From assembly GCA_903854645.1 (NCBI GenBank), contig CAINWY010000012.1:1-9132 (forward strand): a stretch of DNA of 9,132 nt, in the 5' to 3' direction. The position numbers were made by a program, and so were the translations under genes. The notes under the pieces are model-generated. The model saw only the letters and a program-made list of their open reading frames with translations. It did no database searches and had not been told where the DNA came from. The stretch comes from an uncultured bacterium. GTDB lineage: Bacteria > Patescibacteriota > Minisyncoccia > Phycocordibacterales > UBA9973. Positions 6,716-9,132 of the stretch are shown here, piece after piece; the first letter of the stretch is position 1; each line of letters begins with the position of its first letter.

Positions 6716-6742
6716 TTGCTATTTTCACTGAAATGCTATAAA
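6716..6742 (+). promoter_or_regulatory. Promoter for secDF with extended -10
   Basis: TTGCTA (6716-6721) and TATAAA (6737-6742) are 15 bases apart, and TG at 6734-6735 makes an extended -10 (TGCTATAAA). Transcription would begin near 6749, leaving a 5' leader of about five bases before the ATG at 6754. The spacing is shorter than ideal; the extended -10 could compensate. Confidence 0.6.
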
Positions 6743-6753
6743 ATAGGCCTATT
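6742..6753. promoter_or_regulatory. 12-bp palindrome between the -10 and the secD start codon
   Basis: AATAGGCCTATT is a perfect palindrome covering the predicted transcription start and ending on the base before the secD ATG. A bound protein there would block transcription, and the sequence would be the whole 5' leader. This is a candidate operator by position only. Confidence 0.35.
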
Positions 6754-8166
6754 ATGTGGAAAACAAGAATTACAGCATTACTTATTTTATTATTAGGTGC
6801 AGGGATTGGTTTCTTTGTTTATAAATCAGAATTAGCACACAGGACTCTAGTTGTAAAAAATGCTACAGCAGAGACAAAGCAGGCTCCAACCGGGTTTGCA
6901 AAATTCCCATTCAAGCTTGGCCTTGATCTTTCAGGTGGGACTCACTTAATATATAAAGCAGATGTTTCAAAAGTAGCAGCTACTGAAGTTACAACCTCTA
7001 TGAGTTCACTTCGTGATGTTATCGAAAGACGCATCAATATCTTTGGAGTATCAGAGCCTAGCATACAAGTTCAAGATGGGGGCTTCTCTAATCAAGGTGA
7101 GCAACGCCTTATAGTTGATCTCCCAGGAGTTACAGAAGTTTCTCAAGCTATTGAAATGATAGGCCAGACACCTATGCTCGACTTCCGTACAGAAAACCCA
7201 GTCAAAGATGCTCCACAACAAGCCACAGTTGGTAAAGATGGTAATGTTGTTCTAGATCCATTTTCAAATAAATATATTCCCACAGAACTTACAGGGCGTT
7301 TCCTAGATAAGGCGATACTTGAATTTGACCAGACTACAGGTGAGCCAAAAGTAGCACTTCAATTCAACGAAGAAGGATCAAAACTTTTTGAAAAGATTAC
7401 TAGTGAAAATGTAGGGAAGAGTGTCGCTATATTCTTAGATGGTGCACCTATTTCTATACCAACTGTAAACGAAGCCATCAAGGGTGGTCGTGCTCAGATT
7501 TCTGGTAATTTTAAACCAGCAGAAGCAAAGACATTAGTTGGCCGTTTGAATTCTGGTGCTCTTCCTGTTCCTATCGAACTTATTTCAACTGAAACTATCG
7601 GCCCATCACTAGGCCTACAGGCAACTTCTGCAGGTGTGAAGGCTGCTCTCATCGGATTTCTTGCTATCGCTTTGTTCTTGATAATCTGGTACAGACTTCC
7701 AGGAATGATTGCAGTTGTTGCACTCTCTATATATGCAGTTACTATGATGGCAATATTCAAGACCTTGCCAGTTACTTTGACTGCAGCGGGTATCGCTGGA
7801 TTCATCATCTCGATAGGTATTGCTGTTGATGCGAACGTCCTTATTTTCGAACGTATTAAAGAAGAGTTAAGATCAGGTAGTAATGTTACTGATGCTATGC
7901 ACAATGGTTTCAAGCGCGCATGGCTTTCAGTTCGTGATTCAAATATCTCAAGTATTATCACCGCTATTATTCTTTACTGGTTTGGGACAACCCTCATAAA
8001 AGGATTTGCTTTGGTATTCTTGATAGGTGTTCTCATCTCTATGATTTCTGCAATTTCCATCACACGACTCTTCCTATATACTCTAAATATAAAGAAGACG
8101 AGCGGATTTACCAATTTCTTGTTCGGGTCGGGTTTTACTAGCGCTGCAAAGCAAGTTATCAAGTAA
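6754..8166 (+). CDS. secD: Protein translocase subunit SecD
   Basis: SecD works with SecF as the proton-driven accessory complex of SecYEG, pulling exported proteins across the membrane. The 470-aa protein has an N-terminal membrane segment (about 5-23), then KLGLDLSGGTHLIY (near 55-68, the canonical GLDLxGG). A large extracytoplasmic P1 domain follows, including IVDLPGVTE and the head part around VGKSVAIFLDGAPIS. The C-terminal RND-type membrane domain carries GIAVDANVLIFERIKEE, with Asp359 in the position of the proton-relay aspartate. The length fits compact SecDs; E. coli SecD is longer. The start follows a promoter by only a few bases and has no Shine-Dalgarno. secF follows after 85 bases of AT-rich repeat. 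Confidence 0.96.
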   Translation: MWKTRITALLILLLGAGIGFFVYKSELAHRTLVVKNATAETKQAPTGFAKFPFKLGLDLSGGTHLIYKADVSKVAATEVTTSMSSLRDVIERRINIFGVSEPSIQVQDGGFSNQGEQRLIVDLPGVTEVSQAIEMIGQTPMLDFRTENPVKDAPQQATVGKDGNVVLDPFSNKYIPTELTGRFLDKAILEFDQTTGEPKVALQFNEEGSKLFEKITSENVGKSVAIFLDGAPISIPTVNEAIKGGRAQISGNFKPAEAKTLVGRLNSGALPVPIELISTETIGPSLGLQATSAGVKAALIGFLAIALFLIIWYRLPGMIAVVALSIYAVTMMAIFKTLPVTLTAAGIAGFIISIGIAVDANVLIFERIKEELRSGSNVTDAMHNGFKRAWLSVRDSNISSIITAIILYWFGTTLIKGFALVFLIGVLISMISAISITRLFLYTLNIKKTSGFTNFLFGSGFTSAAKQVIK

Positions 8167-8170
8167 TAAA

Positions 8171-8240
8171 GTAGAAAGTTATAAAGAGCTGGTAAAGACA
8201 AATATATTTACTTTATAACCTTATAACTTTATAAACTTTT
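8171..8240 (+). repeat. AT-rich inverted/direct repeats in the secD-secF spacer
   Basis: The motif AAAGTTATAAAG (8175-8186) can pair with either of two downstream copies. GTTATAAAG (8178-8186) pairs with CTTTATAAC (8211-8219) over 9 bp. AAAGTTATAA (8175-8184) pairs with TTATAACTTT (8221-8230) over 10 bp. The downstream side is a short tandem of TTATAAC-type units. The two folds exclude each other. There is no T-tract terminator, so the spacer probably does not end transcription. It may be a repeat family or an mRNA stability or coupling element. Confidence 0.6.
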
Positions 8241-8251
8241 AACTCATTTAT

Positions 8252-9132
8252 ATGTTTATAATAAAATACAAAAAAATATTCGTTTTGATTTCAATAGTTT
8301 TGGTTACATTGTCCATTGGAGCGATGGGATACTTTGGGCTTAATCTTGGAATTGATTTTAAGGGAGGATCCCTTACAGAGGTAGAATACACTACAGTTCG
8401 TCCAGATCAGAGTGTTGTTGAAGAAGGACTCAAAACTTTGTCACTTGGTCAAGCTTTAATTCAGCCAATAGGAGATATGGGTTACAGTATAAAAACTCGT
8501 GCAGTATCAGATAGTGAACATCAGGCAATTATAAAGTCACTCGGCCTAGATGCAAAAGAAAAGAGCTTTACTTCTATAGGTCCATCAGTAGGAGCTGAGC
8601 TTGCTCGTAAATCACTCCTATCATTTATACTTGTTTCTCTAGGTATTATTTTCTGGATTGCATTTTCATTTCGCAAAGTTTCAAAACCAGTTTCTTCCTG
8701 GAAGTATGGTTTGATTGCTATAGTATCACTCATACACGACATATTGATTCCAGTAGGAGTGTTTGCGGTTCTTAGCCATATATATGGTGTAGAAGTAGAT
8801 ACACTTTTTGTGGTAGCAATTCTTACAGTTCTAGGTCTTTCAGTTTCAGATACTATCGTTGTCTTTGATAGAATCCGTGAGAATATCAGAATTGGTAACT
8901 ATAAAAGTTTTGCTGAAACTGTTGGGCATAGTTTGTCGCAAGTTTATGTACGTTCTATAGCTACATCATCTACTGTTATTATCGCATTGTTAGCATTGGT
9001 ATTCTTTGGTCCTACAAGTACCAAGGTATTTGCCATGATGCTTACAGCAGGTATGTTCTTTGGAACATATTCTAGTATATTCTTGGCTAGTCCTTTGCTT
9101 GTATTTGTAGAACAATTGCAAAAGAAAAAGTA
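8252..9132 (+). CDS. secF: Protein translocase subunit SecF (last stop base cut by window end)
   Basis: An open frame from the ATG at 8252 runs for 293 codons to the window edge, where 'TA' remains; TAA or TAG would end it there, so the protein is probably essentially complete. It begins MFIIKYKKIF with a membrane segment (about 8-30), then LGIDFKGGS (about 32-40, canonical GIDFxGG). A short extracytoplasmic domain follows, then TSIGPSVGAEL. The RND-like membrane domain has LGLSVSDTIVVFDRIREN near residues 197-214, the SecF signature with its aspartates. About 290 aa is the usual SecF size. It is separate from SecD rather than fused. No Shine-Dalgarno is visible, so expression likely relies on secD transcription and coupling through the repeat spacer. 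Confidence 0.96.
   Translation, partial: MFIIKYKKIFVLISIVLVTLSIGAMGYFGLNLGIDFKGGSLTEVEYTTVRPDQSVVEEGLKTLSLGQALIQPIGDMGYSIKTRAVSDSEHQAIIKSLGLDAKEKSFTSIGPSVGAELARKSLLSFILVSLGIIFWIAFSFRKVSKPVSSWKYGLIAIVSLIHDILIPVGVFAVLSHIYGVEVDTLFVVAILTVLGLSVSDTIVVFDRIRENIRIGNYKSFAETVGHSLSQVYVRSIATSSTVIIALLALVFFGPTSTKVFAMMLTAGMFFGTYSSIFLASPLLVFVEQLQKKK

Noticed and set aside
7494..7961. Minus-strand 155-codon frame opposite secD
   Set aside because: It is a shadow of secD codon usage, lacks a start context and contains no recognisable family pattern.

Overview
The window is a low-GC stretch with every gene on the + strand. Features are the 3' part of a 23S rRNA gene, a 5S rRNA gene, a strong terminator, then eight protein genes. 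The organism is probably a member of the Patescibacteria (CPR), most likely Parcubacteria-like. This is an inference from group I introns inside the 23S gene, small compact genes, a membrane-anchored protein with a Cys-Gly 'CxDGxxNGxExGxDCGGxC' motif common in those genomes, and starts that mostly lack Shine-Dalgarno sequences. TGA acts as a stop (the PAP2 gene ends in TGA inside an ATGA overlap), so the TGA=Gly code of Absconditabacteria/Gracilibacteria is not used.

Positions 1-1458 hold the 23S rRNA from about E. coli position 1932 to its 3' end, interrupted by group I introns. The first 73 bases are the 3' end of an intron at E. coli site 1931, cut by the window edge. A complete 427-nt intron without an ORF occupies 737-1163 at site 2593. 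Exon lengths match E. coli closely (663 nt against 662), so I see no other insertion. A spacer of about 195 nt without a tRNA, a 115-nt 5S rRNA (1656-1770) and a 14-bp terminator hairpin (1782-1813) close the rRNA operon.

Positions 1818-3300 hold two separately promoted small membrane genes: a 7-TM PQ-loop/SWEET-like protein, and a single-pass extracytoplasmic protein whose start I move to 2524 (probably a leaderless mRNA). Positions 3301-3417 form a bulged 20-bp inverted repeat ending on the start codon of rodA.

Positions 3417-6692 look like one transcription unit: rodA (SEDS lipid II polymerase), folD, a PAP2 lipid phosphatase and uppP, the last two overlapping by 4 nt. Three of the four act on lipid II or its undecaprenyl carrier: RodA uses lipid II and releases undecaprenyl pyrophosphate, and PAP2 and UppP could both dephosphorylate it for reuse. 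FolD (one-carbon folate metabolism) is the outsider.

Positions 6716-9132 hold secD and secF, the accessory subunits of the Sec translocon. They have their own promoter and are separated by an 85-nt AT-rich repeat. secF runs to the last base of the window, where its probable stop codon is cut after 'TA'.
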